Positions 31,801-43,815 of a DNA stretch of 64,000 bases are shown in pieces (position 1 is the stretch's first letter; every line of letters starts with the position of its first letter). This DNA comes from Trichinella spiralis (Eukaryota > Nematoda > Enoplea > Trichinellida > Trichinellidae). The stretch covers positions 4,582,292-4,646,291 of the forward strand of contig CM012953.1 of assembly GCA_000181795.3 (NCBI GenBank), given 5' to 3'. Below the pieces are notes generated by a model. The model was not told the DNA's origin and ran no database searches. It worked only from the letters and a program-made list of their open reading frames with translations. Both the position numbers and the translations under genes were made by a program.

Positions 31801-33784
31801 TTTAATAATATTAACTGCAAGGATCTTATAGCGAATATTAGCACAATTTTATTTTTGATTACTGCATGAATTTTTGTGTTGGAAATCCCTTGTGGATTTC
31901 CATTTTTTTTTATATAATTTTTTTTTAATAATATTAACTGCATGGATCTTATGGAGCATATTAGCAGAGATTTTTTCTTAAATTATTTTAAACGATAAAT
32001 TATTGATTTATAAACAAAATATTTATTTATTTTTAAATATTTTTGATAATTGCCTAGGATGTTATCAAGATTACTTTTCTTGCCCCATAGCTTAATAAAC
32101 CATAATAAACGAATTTCAATTTCAGTGCAATAGTTATTGGTTGTACATAATGGAACGTGGATGCGTTGAATGTTGTTTGCTTGTTGTCGGCATATTTATG
32201 TTATTTATTTGTTTTATTGTTCAATATTTCAGATTAAAACTAAAGATGTGAAAATGAAATCGGAAAAATGTCAAATAGAAGTATGTCAGCTGGATCATCA
32301 ATCACCAGTGCAAAGTGTAGGCAGAAAAGAACAAGTCTGTGTTTTTCATGCAATTAGTGGTATAAATTTCGCTTGTATATTATTGTACTTTAATTTAGGT
32401 GGTGATTGCTGACGTGCGATATGTCAACCATGAGAAAGAGATTGACAGTCTGAGGGCTGTTTTGGAAATGAAAAGTGAAGAAAATAGAGAACTGAGATCT
32501 CGTCTGGCCGAACGTGAAAAAGAGGTACCTTTTTTTTTTATTAAATTCCATTATATTATAATTATTTTCGTAAATATATTGCGTATTTGCAATTTTCAGA
32601 TAGAAGAAGCGATGAAAATGAAGTCTCGTGTGATTTTATTGGATCAAAAAAATGCTGAACTCAAAGAAGCTTTGGAATTGAAGAAGACTACTGAAAAGTA
32701 TTTATTCTTTTTGAATTATTTATTCTACATGCATGTTAATGAAATAGAATTAATTTTAAAACGATTTATTACTTACCAACTATACAAGTTATTAATATGT
32801 TGAATGGAAAAATTATGCATAATTTTATGTATTTTTTGTTGCAGAAGACTTTCTCAACGTCATCATGATTTGGTGCGATCTTGTGAACGTGAAAAGGAAA
32901 ATTCACGTCGACTGCAAATGGACAAGGAGCAGTTGCAGTTTCAGTTGGAACGTGTTCTAATGTCCCAATCGGCTTACGATACACCGATAAGTCGTTTATG
33001 CTCTTCCAGTGAATCCACAACGCCCAATGTGCAAGACGAGTTGCAGCAGAATTCAATGTCCCAGTCGTTGATTCAAATTTACGCCGACTGTAGTCCTCGT
33101 TATTCAAAAGAGCTACCTGTCACTTTTTACAGTAATGAAGGTGTAGAAAAGAAAATTTTAGAAAATGACCAGAAGAGGTATTTTTCATTGGAATTTCAAC
33201 AAAACAAACAAAAAACCACTTCAGAATATGCAAATTTAGTTTCCAATCAAAATATATGCTTTTTTTTTCTTATTTTCAGATGTAGCAGTATGAGAACATC
33301 AGCGAATAGAGGAGAAAAGATTGGTAGAAAGCTGACTACCACCAGTGCTAGAAGTCGACATTTCTCGAACAGCAGTGACGCTAGTGATGCAGATGAGGCC
33401 TTTAAGCATCGTCGCCGCGTGCAGTCGGATTGTGAAATGGTTGAAAAAGAGAACCAAAGAGTGTTGCCAAATTGTACGGGTAGAGGCGATTTGCCGGCAA
33501 GCGAGTCGAGCAATGCAGACAGCATGCTGATGACGGTCGACTGTACCGATTCCCCCCGACGTTGTTCCCACGCTGAAAAGCGTTGTCAGTTGGCTGGTTC
33601 GACAGATTATTGCAAAGGTGATAATTGCATGCAGAAAGCAGCAGTGAGCTGTATCGATTCTGGAATATTCACTGCATCTTATCATTCAGACATTTTTGAC
33701 ACTTCGCCTGCCGTATCCGGCACGGAACAGACGTCCAAGCATGTTGGTGGTCAAGTTGGCGGTGATTTTGCTGAGCAAAGCTAA
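28860..33784 (+). CDS. MTUS1/ATIP-like coiled-coil microtubule-associated protein
   Basis: The exon chain encodes a Ser-rich N-terminal part, a basic region and a long coiled coil. The stretch HEKEIDSLRAVLEMKSEENRE resembles the EIKSLKAVLEIKNEKL block of human MTUS1/ATIP, and the following RLQMDKEQLQFQLERV, with a Ser-rich tail, matches the family's C-terminal order; those proteins bind microtubules. Proposed exons: 28881-29115 (or starting at the in-frame ATG 28,860), 29239-29498, 29564-29633, 30385-30543, 30787-30842, 32233-32280, 32399-32524, 32600-32697, 32845-33177, 33280-33784. These junctions agree in phase from 28,881 to the TAA at 33,784. The C-terminus is Ser/Cys-rich with no domain I recognise. 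Whether this is the 3' half of the CAP-Gly gene or a separate gene is open: a direct splice from 26,894 (phase 1) to 28,881 would create a stop. A polyadenylation-type AATAAA lies near 34,000. Confidence 0.7.
31300..31960. repeat. Five-copy tandem repeat with an internal hairpin, within an intron
   Basis: Five diverged copies of a roughly 125-160 bp unit lie in the intron between exons ending at 30,842 and starting at 32,233. Each contains the inverted repeat GGAAATCC - about five bases - GGATTTCC (starts near 31,316, 31,474, 31,616, 31,740 and 31,881) and most contain a second conserved block reading like AACTGCAGGATCTTATGGAG. The fifth copy has a perfect 8 bp stem; others have one or two changes. 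Spacing between copies is about 158, 142, 124 and 141 bp. No coding potential is evident. Confidence 0.85.
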
Positions 33785-34918
33785 ATAAACTCTTTACCCC
33801 TAATCAAGCACCAATTTTTACCCGTCAAAAACAAACTTTGCCTGTTGTGTTATTCTTTTTCATAATATAAATTGTAGTCAGTATTAAAATTTTTACCTCT
33901 TATTTTTTGTTTTCTTTTTTAAAAATTATTTCAATAATTTTATTCCACTTTAAAGATTTATAAATACTACTTGTATGATATTTACAAAAATTGTTTACAA
34001 TAAATAAGTAATATCATCCACATAACTGATCTGTTTTACTTGACTGGTAAATTTATTATTTTCATCATTATAAGCTAAACAATGGCTCGAAGAATTTTTT
34101 TGACAAACTTCCATGTGAATTCAACTTTGCATTTGACGAAAGCAATTGTAATCTATATTTTTCTCATCTACATACACTAGTTCATGGTAAAACTTTCAAA
34201 CTTCTGAACTTGATGAACCTACAGCAAATTAACTATTATTCCATTTGACACATTAAACCAATAAACTGAATAATCGTTATTGTGAAAAAAGTAGAATTTT
34301 ATTTTCCTAAATTTCGTCACAAGTCAACGACGTACAACCATTTTTTCTTCTACTACTTCTGTATTTGACAGAATTGACAGTTTAATGCTTTTAGCATACA
34401 ATGCAAATGCAAAACGGATCATTATTATTTCAAATGTGCAAGAAATTATTAATTAGTTTGAATTCAAAACTGATGCATGAAACAACTAATATATACATAA
34501 GCATTCCAGTTTATTTAATATATTGTGCAACAGTATCACAACTACCTTATAATGAATGATGTGTAGTTGAAGTTAATTCGCAATTTAATATTTTCTTCGA
34601 ACAACTTTTATTTTTTAAATTAAAAATTTTAAACTTTGAAAAAGTTAGGCAATTGACAAAAGACAGTTGTCAAAAATCAGTTATACACAATGAAAAAGAC
34701 TAAACAGAATATGCAAAGATCATCATTGTAAAAGAGACAACAAAAAAGATGTTTCTGAACTGCACATCAAGTCGATGCAAAAAGTTTTTATAGAACAATA
34801 ACTAACTGATTACAAGAGTTTAAACTCAATTAAATTTGCAGAGTTGAACGCAACTAAAACGAATACTTTATCTTTGGTAAAAGATCCCGTTTGGAGAATT
34901 TAAAATCAAAACAACATA
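33785..34918. other. Convergent intergenic region
   Basis: It separates the 3' ends of the MTUS-like gene and the first BPI gene. It is AT-rich, includes AATAAA near 33,999-34,004, and holds nothing else I can assign. Confidence 0.6.
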
Positions 34919-36511
34919 TTAAAACACATCAGCGGTGCGAATTTCAGGCAATTTAATACCGAATTCTTCGAGGATATGTTGGTCGAATTGAAAGTCCAGA
35001 TCCACTTTCAGAGAATTGCCTACCACGTTTATCTGAGCTCGGCCCAACGACAAGCCATTTTGTTTAGGCAAATTGAGACCATTCGAGGAAACTTCGTCAC
35101 TTAACTGCTGCAAAACAGTCTGCGTAATGGAACTAACAAAATCCAACTCCATGTTTCCAAGTTTGTAAATACTGTTCGGATGATTTGAGATTTGTACTTT
35201 AGTAATGTTTAGCTTTCCAAATATTGAACTTCCATCCAAAACTTGAAGGCGCATATAGCCTACAGTAGTTCCTGTGAAATGAAACAGAGGACCATGCTTG
35301 TTGGAGTGCAATGTTGCTTTGTTGTAAGATATAAATTTTGCTAATCCATCTTGAAAAAGCATTTCAGGCGGCTTTTCGGCAGTAATGAAAATTTCAAATT
35401 CTTCATCTTCACTCACATCTGGAACACCTGCCGAAGACACAACATCTCCCAAACACATGCCGAGATAGCAGTTCGACGACATCAGTTGACTCAAATGTGG
35501 AACCGTATTTTTGTTTACAGTGGCGTCAAAGGCACCTTTTTTCCACAGCGCATACAACAAAGAATTTATGACATACTCTGAAATGAACACATTCAACATA
35601 CGGTCGTTCATTTCGAGTGAAGTGATGATCTGATTGGGTGAAAACGGAGTTCCACCGCTCCCTTGCCAAGAGATTTCACCACTGTGCATAGTGATGATTG
35701 CATTTTGGTGCAAATACGGCTCTCGAACCAAGCCGTAGTCTAACATCATACCTTCAATCAGTGAACGTTTCGAATTCCAAAGTGATCCATTAGATTGAAC
35801 ATTCATTTCAGGTATTATTAAATTAACCTTGTTAGCCATGTTCATCAGTTGTTCGTTGAACGGTCCGTCGATCAGATGCTTCACCTGGGTGCATATTCTG
35901 CGTTGAACGGTGTCCTGAATAAGTTTGTTGAATGCACTGCCAATGCTGTTCACAAGCTTCTCAAAGGAATAGGCATGGACTGCGTTGACGCGGAAAGATT
36001 CAGATGTAGCGACGCAATTTCCGGTCTTCAGCTGAATTCCTTTTCCATTTCGTGCCCTGTACAGTTCAACGTCCAACAGTACTTGCAATGATTTTACATA
36101 ACAAACCACTGATGCCCCCTGATCGTTCGGCGTTAAAAAGCTGAGCAAATTCCATCGTTCACTCAACTGTACAGCCATGTCCATATTAGTGACTGCTAGG
36201 CGTAATGAAGAAGGAGAGAGGACTGAAAAATCAAACTTACTGGCAGGACTGAGGTGAATCAGTCGAGCGTCGATTAATGGCAATTTCACCAACATCATGC
36301 TTTTTAAAGCTGCATTCCAGTCGATCAGTGCCATCTGACTGCGAAATATATCTAAAGCTTGTCGTTTAACGTAATCAATTCCAAGACGATTGATGCGCAT
36401 CACAATTCCTGGATTCTTCTGCTCATCATTTTTAACTGCCAAAACAGCATTATTTTTGTAATCATATATAGTAATAATAATAATGAAATAATGAAGCAAT
36501 GAAAACTTCAT
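34919..36511 (-). CDS. BPI/LBP family secreted lipid-binding protein (single exon)
   Basis: A 530-residue intronless frame from ATG to TAA. The N-terminus (MKFSLLHYFIIIITIYDY) is a signal peptide. The body has the BPI double-barrel pattern: an opening GIVMRINRLGIDYVKRQALD helix, a LINK of alternating hydrophobic strands, the paired cysteines expected for the conserved barrel disulfide (TGNCVAT and RRICTQVKHLID), and the C-terminal barrel region with MLNVFISEYVINSLLYALW. Family members bind lipids such as lipopolysaccharide or phospholipids through two apolar pockets; the ligand here is unknown. Length is close to the family's usual 480-490 plus a small tail. It is a paralogue of the gene at 43,816, sharing motifs such as RMLNVFISEYV versus RMLNIFISDYV, but overall divergence is high, indicating an old duplication. 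Confidence 0.9.
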   Translation of the reverse strand: MKFSLLHYFIIIITIYDYKNNAVLAVKNDEQKNPGIVMRINRLGIDYVKRQALDIFRSQMALIDWNAALKSMMLVKLPLIDARLIHLSPASKFDFSVLSPSSLRLAVTNMDMAVQLSERWNLLSFLTPNDQGASVVCYVKSLQVLLDVELYRARNGKGIQLKTGNCVATSESFRVNAVHAYSFEKLVNSIGSAFNKLIQDTVQRRICTQVKHLIDGPFNEQLMNMANKVNLIIPEMNVQSNGSLWNSKRSLIEGMMLDYGLVREPYLHQNAIITMHSGEISWQGSGGTPFSPNQIITSLEMNDRMLNVFISEYVINSLLYALWKKGAFDATVNKNTVPHLSQLMSSNCYLGMCLGDVVSSAGVPDVSEDEEFEIFITAEKPPEMLFQDGLAKFISYNKATLHSNKHGPLFHFTGTTVGYMRLQVLDGSSIFGKLNITKVQISNHPNSIYKLGNMELDFVSSITQTVLQQLSDEVSSNGLNLPKQNGLSLGRAQINVVGNSLKVDLDFQFDQHILEEFGIKLPEIRTADVF

Positions 36512-37200
36512 TTCTCAATTTTCAATCTTTTCTTCTGTATATTTTCGGCAGTCGTATATTTCAGTAATAAATATTCAGAACAGAAATTGGCCACAAAATA
36601 TAGAAGCTATTGGGAAGTCACTGGCGGTGTCAGTTTCTTGTGACGTATTCAGAGCAAAGAACAAGGTTACGCAATACAGCAACAGTCTGTCCCATCGCAT
36701 AGAAATATTGCGTTCCAAATTTGTTTTTTTTTATTTTTTTATAATGTGTAAGCTGAATATTGCATTGCTTTTAAGCTAACAAATTTTGCATTAGTTGATC
36801 ATTAAAGCAAATGTCTTGTAGCATCGTGTAAATCTCTGTTCAACATTCTGTTCTCAAATGCACATCTTATGCAACAATGATTGATCACAGTGAAACAATA
36901 ACAACTTTTGTCGTTCCAAAAAGCTCAAATTATCATTATAAAATAATAATTCTTTCACTGCTGATAGTGTTCTATTGCAAATTAATAATTCAGTACAATG
37001 TGTGTTGTGATACAATGAATAAATCGCAATAATGTTCAAATGTCACGATTTAAAAAAGCTGAAATTAAATTAACTTACTCAAATAAATACAAATGTCAAA
37101 GTAATATTTTATTTTAAATAATAAGTAGCAAAACACAATTACAAATTCAAATGAAAAAAATTTTTCGTTTCACTCTTCATGAAGCTCATGTGATTAATGC
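36512..37200. other. Intergenic region between BPI gene 5' end and RAD1 3' end
   Basis: AT-rich 0.7 kb that must contain the promoter of the BPI gene on the minus strand and the RAD1 3' UTR. A TATA-like TATATTTT lies near 36,600 on the minus strand but is not distinctive in this composition. Confidence 0.5.
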
Positions 37201-38558
37201 TCATTCTTGTGATGATGATTCTTCACTGGGTGAACATTCCTCAGGAGCACACTAAAATGCAAAAATATTTCAGTTTGTTTAAAAAGTTTTTCGTTAATTA
37301 TTAAATAAATAAAGTAATTAATTATTGAATTATTGCAAACAAAAAGTATTTTATAATTGCTCCAATTTTCTTACAAAAAACTCTATAAAACTAGTCTCGC
37401 CATTAAAATCGATCATGTATTGGATAGATAAAAACCCTTTGTTATCTAATCGAATTGAAACTTTGTTAGCCAACTGCAATGCTTTCACTGCCGGCTTCAG
37501 TAAACTCATGCGAAATCTGCAACAAGACAAAAATTGTACACCTACTTTTCACAACCTTACTGTAAAAGAAAACGTTATTTCAATTAGTTGTGAAATTACT
37601 TTCGATGTTGTGATTCACTGCAAGAAAATACTTCTATGACATCTGAATTGCGTGGAAATTCTGTCTAAAAATTAAAAAATCAAGAATTAAATTAAACCAA
37701 GAAAAAGTTCTCTAGTTGTACTTTCACATCTCCGGTTGGACCAGTGGCTGCAATGGTGAATCCTTTACCCGCATCGATTTTCAATTCCAAATACTCAGAA
37801 CTACTGTCTACGTCAAGAAACGCATCTCGGAGAAAATCAGGCTGAATTGCAAACGCATATTACAAAGAAATGTCTGAAATGATGACAAATTGAATACCTT
37901 CATGATTACTTTACAAGTTATTTTATCAGTTGAAAAATCAAATTCAACATAATCTTCTGGTCTTAACGTTTTAATTCTGCAGTCAGTAACGACACCACAT
38001 TCTTCTAGTCTAAATCGGCAGTCAACTTGAAATTAGTAAAATATAAATGTAGATAAAAAAACATTTACATGAGTCGCAGAGGTGCACCATCTCGCATGTA
38101 GGAAAGTTCCAATCGTGGACCGTTGCCACTAGTTGAAGAGCCAAGAAAATTCAAACATTCCTTAAAAGGCTGCTTAAATTTGAAAAACCAAAAAGATATG
38201 TGAAAACGATTTACACAAAGCATCGGCAACTTGATTCGAAAGTCGATACCGCTTCCAACCAAAACGTAATCGTTGAACATCGCCCGTTGCACAAATACAT
38301 TCGCTTGAACATACTGATAATCTTCAACTGTGATTTTCATTCCATTTTCAGTGAAGAAAACTGTCCCAGTCTTACACCATTCAAGTAAATTGTACATTAT
38401 TTTACAAGCAGATTAATTTATAAACACAGCAACAGTTGACTTACATCACGAAACATCACTGCCTTAATCATACTATGGATTGCCCGTGTAAAATCAGTGT
38501 CGCCTCGAAACAAAGCAGAATTATTGTAGTCGGCATTAAAAGAGCTCGATGTTTCCAT
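37201..38558 (-). CDS. RAD1: Checkpoint clamp subunit RAD1 (9-1-1 complex)
   Basis: PCNA-like subunit of the RAD9-RAD1-HUS1 clamp that is loaded at damaged DNA and supports ATR checkpoint signalling in the nucleus. Family blocks are in order: MFRD joined to TGTVFFTENGMKITVEDYQ, VQANVFVQRAMFNDY, a hydrophobic strand to LC, ECLNFLGSS, LEECGVVTDCRIKTLRPEDY, LRDAFLDVDSSSEYLELKI, MSLLKPAVKALQLANKVSIR, GFLSIQYMIDFNG, and an acidic tail CAPEECSPSEESSSQE. Proposed exons: 38445-38558, 38215-38370, 38069-38172, 37898-38009, 37698-37842, an unresolved small exon between about 37,520 and 37,697, 37375-37516, 37201-37251. Phases agree apart from the unresolved joint. An acceptor-like GATCAG at 38,569-38,570 lies 11 bp 5' of the ATG and could take a spliced leader. 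Human RAD1 is 282 residues; this model is similar in size. Confidence 0.88.
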
Positions 38559-38922
38559 AGCACAATTGCTGATCAAACAAATATATTTGAAAAATAATTT
38601 TCTCGCTCGTATTACCGTAAGTACAAATGATAGACACGTAAAAAGTATACTAGAACATTAACAATTCAAAAAATTTATTTTCAATGTTTACTGGGCCATT
38701 GTATCGAGTAAAATATAAATGACATTTGTATATTATATATGAAATGAGATTAAATAGGAAAAATAAGCCGCATGAAAAAAATGCGGCAAACACAAAACAT
38801 TAAAAAGTGTATAATAATAAATATCAAATGAAATGCTGATAAAACAATTTCATAAAAGATGAGTTTTAAAAGTGGATGGCAAAGTGAAACTTTGAAATAA
38901 GTAAATAAGTGCCACAATCACA

Positions 38923-39289
38923 TCATTCGGATTTCATGCTTTGATCAGAAAGCGGTTGGCTTTTTACCAGACGACATTTCTACAAAAATGATCAAATAAC
39001 AAATTTGGTAATTGAAATAAAAAAATTAACATACACGAGATTTAGACTCCTTCTTATCGTTATTCTCTGACTGCTCTGGTGGCACTTCAGCCGCTTCATT
39101 TGCAAAGCGCAACGACCGGCGAACTGGCAGCACTCGAGTAGTATTCTTAACGTTCAAAAGAGCAAGTCGACTTTTGCTGTGCTTTTTTCGTGGAAGACGT
39201 CGATTCATATTCGGGTCAATATTCTCCTTGTCCGCCTGGAGAATTTCACTAGGCTTAGTCGGTGAAGTATAAATGACCCGCTTGCTCAT
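38923..39289 (-). CDS. Small basic KEN-box protein of unknown function
   Basis: Unrecognised. The ATG at 39,289 opens MSKRVIYTSPTKPSEILQ, followed by ADKENIDPN, a KEN box of the type used by the APC/C, then a Lys/Arg-rich stretch (RRLPRKKHSKSRLALLN), RRSLRF, and an acidic region (PPEQSENNDKKESKSR). RxxL motifs, which could serve as destruction boxes, also occur. Exon 1 ends at 39,035 or 39,037 and a second exon ends at 38,923 (ending SMKSE) or, with the other junction, near 38,950 (ending KKPTAF); the splice choice is unsettled. Total is about 100-105 residues, with no domain. It lies 365 bp upstream of RAD1 on the same strand. TSPTKP and KEN-plus-basic composition recall small mitotic regulators such as sororin or securin, but I cannot support either assignment. 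A nuclear, cell-cycle-regulated protein is an inference. Confidence 0.55.
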
Positions 39290-41423
39290 TTCACAAATCC
39301 CGCGCACTTTTGTATCTTTTCAAATCTGAGTGTCCTCACAAGCAAACCTAAAGCCGTTCTGAATGCAGCGGTTGTTGGCGTCATATAATTGAACCTAATT
39401 TTCATTATTTTGAATCTGACATTTCATTCACGTCACAAATAATAATACTTAAACTCTTTGTTTGCTGTTTGGTTTCATTAAATTTTAATACTTTTTAAAG
39501 ATTATAAATTATTTTAGGAATTAAATCCAATAAATATGCCTAAATTAAAAGAATCTTAAAAACCATCTGTAGTACAAAAATTTTTTCCAGATAAAAATAA
39601 TAATTGTGTAGTTTATAAATGAATCAATTTTTACATTTAACAAAAACTTGAATCACTTTATAGTGAAAAAATCTTTCCAAGTGGACCAGTTATTTATTTA
39701 TTTTTCATTTCGAATTTAAAATTTTCGTCTAAAATAAAGATGGTCAGGTTCAATTTTATTCCACTTTATTGCAGACGCAGAAGTAGGTCAACAACAGTTT
39801 ACCAGATCTGGCAAATCAAATATCACCAATTAGTGAACGGTCTGATGAAATTGATTTTTTAATTAGTTAAAAATAAATTAGCAGATTTATTTTCAAGGGC
39901 ACCAGAATGTTTGTCTTATATATGCAGTCAGAAATATTTAGTAAAAACTCAGAATTTTACTTGTATAAACTATGTGAAAATTATTGTTATCATTGATAAA
40001 ATATTATTTAAAAACGTAAAAAGTGGAAATTTATAAAACAGTATCTAAACTTTTATTCCTAATTCGTTATCAAAGTGACACTGCTATTTATTTTAACTTC
40101 CATTAACGTTCCTGACAGTATTACTGTACATACTTTTGAAATTGTATTTCTTCTTCATTTTATTTTTTTAACCATTATTAATACATTTGAAATGACAGCT
40201 ACTATTTGTCTATAATTTCATATCTACATGAACAGATGTTGAAATACGCTGTAAATTCACAAATATGCTATAAATTAGTGAGTGATGTAAAGATTTCTCA
40301 CTAAACACTGAACAGCAAACCAGTCTAACACTGAGAGTGTATATTTTTAAGCCATAAAAATTTGTACATTCTCCATAACAAATTTAAAATATATTGCTTT
40401 GACCAAAAAATCATGTACTCTGAATGCGAAGTGACAAACAAAACGCAATACAACTTGGTAGTTGAGGAAATAATTTTTTTCAATTTTACTTAATTGGCTT
40501 GAAAAGATTGCTCAATTAAAACGTCAACAGCAATTTAATACATGCTTTTCGGCGAAGGTACACGACTTCAAAATCTGATAATATTCATTGTGATGATCAT
40601 TGAAATGAAAGTCACGTATTTCTGTTTTGTAGTAAAATGACAGTTAGTTAACTGTGAACTGTAACTGTATACTGAACTGTAAAAGTAATGATGACTGTGA
40701 TTCAAACAATTATCATTCAAGACTGTGGTGATGGTATTCGGTCTGTGAAATTTTTTGTTACCCATAAATGCTTTTGAACAGTTGCTATATTGAAAGAAAT
40801 TTTGTTGATGCTTTTGCAGACAAATAATTAATATTCTAATCGAACAGTATCACAATTTGAGAATTTCAGTAACTGGAAAAAGTAAAGCAGCAATTAACAT
40901 AACTTGATTATTATGACGAATGGAACAATTCAATTTCTTTCCAGGGCTTATTTTCCATACTTCACTAATTTATCATGTTCATTTAAAATTATCTGTTTAG
41001 TGTCAAAATGCTCTCCTATGAAAAATAAAATTTCATACATCACAGCATACATACTCATAATACTGATGTTAAAAACTTATTTTATTCAGCTCTTACTTTC
41101 AAAAACCGATTCATGGAACACATTCAATAATTCAGTAAGTTTTTTTCAAAAATATTCAGTAATGTTTACTTCAAAAGAAAATAAACGACAAAAGTATTAA
41201 GCACGTAATCTACAACAAGCGTTTTTGCAACAAACAGCAAACAAAAATATAAATTTTATAAACTTAACATACATAAACTGTTCAGCATATTGCTCTCACC
41301 AGTGACGCAGTGATTTTCACAACCTATAAAAAACATATTCTCATAGCAAATGCTTATCAAAATGCAGGCTTTTCAATTCCACGATTAGTCATAAGCGACA
41401 CTACGCCAATGGTAAAATATATT
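39290..41423. other. Intergenic, no gene recognised
   Basis: AT-rich 2.1 kb between the KEN-box gene start and the NCBP2 3' end. The open frames seen are short and low in complexity. Confidence 0.6.
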
Positions 41424-42202
41424 TTACTTATGTTTCAAAGCGAACTTTCCCCAACCACCACGATCTGGATCGTAATCTGTACGAAATTCATCTCGAACCT
41501 AAAAGGCAGGAGCTAACATAAAATTTAAATTCAATTTATGATAAAAAGCTGTTCATTCACCTGTCCACCACTTTTTCCTCGCCCATACTGACGACCTTCT
41601 GTAAAACCAGGATCCCAGTCAGTTCGAATAACACGATCATCTAGACGAGCACCATTCAAATAATTCATTGCATTTTCTGCATCTTCGCGAACATAGTACC
41701 TGAATACAGTTAGCCGCTATTAACGTAAAATGGTTTCAAAATGGGATGTAGATAAATTTTAAAAAAATAATTAAATAAAATTCACTTCAAAATAGCAAAT
41801 TCACTTATTTAGAATTCTGGTAATTTAAAAATAAACTTTTCAGAAATAAACTTATGCATACCAAAAGCTTTATATCAAGCAGTTCATTATAAGAATGAGT
41901 ATAATAAAAAATTACTCGACAAAACAAAATCCACAAGGAGTTCTTTTCTCTCGATCCAATCCCATAATTACTCTTCTGATATCCCCTGCTCGAGAAAACA
42001 GAGCATAAATTTGATCTTCTGTTGAGCAAAACGACAAGTTTCCAACGTAAATCGTACTACTAGATTTCAACAGTTTCTGCCACTGTTCATCCGTACCCTT
42101 CAACAGTATTATTTAAAATTAACATAAACTATATATATATGTATATATAATCACCTTGAATCTAGAATCTCTGTACTGGGGTTTATTTGAATTTTGAAAC
42201 AT
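41424..42202 (-). CDS. NCBP2: Nuclear cap-binding protein subunit 2 (CBP20)
   Basis: Small subunit of the nuclear cap-binding complex, which with CBP80 binds the m7G cap of RNA polymerase II transcripts and promotes splicing and export. It carries one RRM: RNP2 IYVGNL and RNP1 GFCFVEYY, with the cap-stacking family residues retained (YRD at the N-terminus, [51 protein letters not shown]). Proposed exons: 42155-42202, 41916-42097, 41561-41699, 41424-41510; together they give 151 residues plus a stop in frame, against 156 in human. The N-terminus before YRD is a few residues shorter than in vertebrates. The C-terminus [12 protein letters not shown] corresponds to the Gly-rich end in other species. 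Confidence 0.95.
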
Positions 42203-43700
42203 CTTCAAACGTAGCACTACGAATATTTATATTTTTTCCACAAAACCTAGAATCAAACAGTTCTGCATTATACCTTTACAACTAATGTATCTCATATAGA
42301 ATAAGATAAAAATATTTTTTGGAAGATCTTTCAAAAAAAACTCACAAAATTGCTAAAAACAGTGATAAAATAAATAATAAGAAGTGATAATTCAGATGTA
42401 TTTCACAGCAACTTTGATGTCAAACTGAAAGTATGTGGCGTATAATACAACTGAAAAATTATTGATAAAATAAAATATATCATTTGATTTCATCTATATT
42501 ATTATATGAAATCAAAAAAAGTAAGCATTACTTTAATTCAACTCAAGAGAAACAAAAAAATGCAAACAAAAACATACTACCCAGAGCACTGTTCCCGGAA
42601 GGAGCTAAAAAAACATAAAAAACAATAAATAATGAAAACCTTATTCAAAAAGTTGCAGCGTTATAAAAAAGAAGTAACTCTTTCAGAAATTGAACAGGAA
42701 TGTAAGAATTTATTTCTCAACCACCCTCTACCGTAAAACTACAGTATATTAGAACAAAGGATCATTTAACAACTTGCTATCACATAGTGCGCGAAAGTAA
42801 TTAATTAAAAACACTGAATATAAAAATTAATTAGGTGTAACAATATTAAAATAATTTTTAAATAAATTTCATATAACAGTATTACATAATCGTATTAAAA
42901 TGCACCATCCGTTTTAAACTTATCCATTTTATTCTTACGTTGAGTACAGTAAAATAATTCCTAAAAACTGATTTGTGTGAATTGTGATTGGAAACATATT
43001 TTAGATAAAAATTTTTGAATAGAATAAACATTATAAAGTGTATGGATAAATTTCAAATAAACACAAGTATAATGGGTTATTAAATAATTTATGAAGAATT
43101 TTCAAGTAAAATAAAACCCTTGTTCGTTTTGAAAATGCTTCAAGTAAATGTCAGAAAATGTATGCATTAAATGAATAGTTTATACAGATAATATTTAAAA
43201 AAATAAAATAGACAGTTTAGATGTTTTGTGTTTCAATAAAAAACAGATACCAGTTTTTTAAGAACGGTACTGTTGATTGAAATATTTAAAAATCTAAAGG
43301 TGAAGGATGCGTAGTTTTATTGTCAGTTATTCGAATGTTCATTTTGACATAGATGATTTGAAAAACAACTGAATATTTTTGGGTAACCAGGCAAATGTAA
43401 TAGTAATTTAAAGGAATGTTTTCAATCTTCGGTCTTCTACAACTTGCTGCACAGATGAAGTAGCAGTGCATTCAAATGAGACTAAATTTATTAAACATGT
43501 CATTGGTTGTTTATATTATATTGAACAATATGAAAAATTGCTCATTATTAGTCTGGTAATCGACATGATTAATTTGAATAATTCTATATGGTCACTTACT
43601 GAAACAAGAAGTCCAAAATGGAAACAACATAAGCAGCAGCGGTGTGCACAATGCTTGCATGCATTGGAGCGTAGAATTGTGTTTGCGGGTCAGCGCTCGA
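42203..43700. other. Divergent intergenic region
   Basis: Between the NCBP2 start (minus) and the second BPI gene (plus). It is AT-rich up to about 43,600 and then more balanced near the BPI promoter. No gene recognised; a 90-residue frame at 43,466-43,738 has no family features. Confidence 0.55.
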
Positions 43701-43710
43701 TATTTTTGTC

Positions 43711-43720
43711 TCACTATATA
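43711..43720 (+). promoter_or_regulatory. Probable TATA box of the second BPI gene
   Basis: CTATATAGGC stands out in a GC-richer context about 100 bp 5' of the BPI start codon. A transcription start near 43,740-43,750 would give a short leader. No strong splice acceptor lies between it and the ATG. This is inferred from position and consensus only. Confidence 0.5.
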
Positions 43721-43815
43721 GGCGGCTTGTTGAAATGAGGAGCCTATTTGAAGTAAAAGCAGGACAGCAGAGTGTCTGGTGTTTGTTCGGTAATTTTTGA
43801 AAAGAACAAAAAAAG

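Noticed and set aside
43466-43738. 90-codon frame upstream of the second BPI gene
   Set aside because: It overlaps the putative TATA box, has no similarity to any family I know and no codon pattern like the neighbouring genes.
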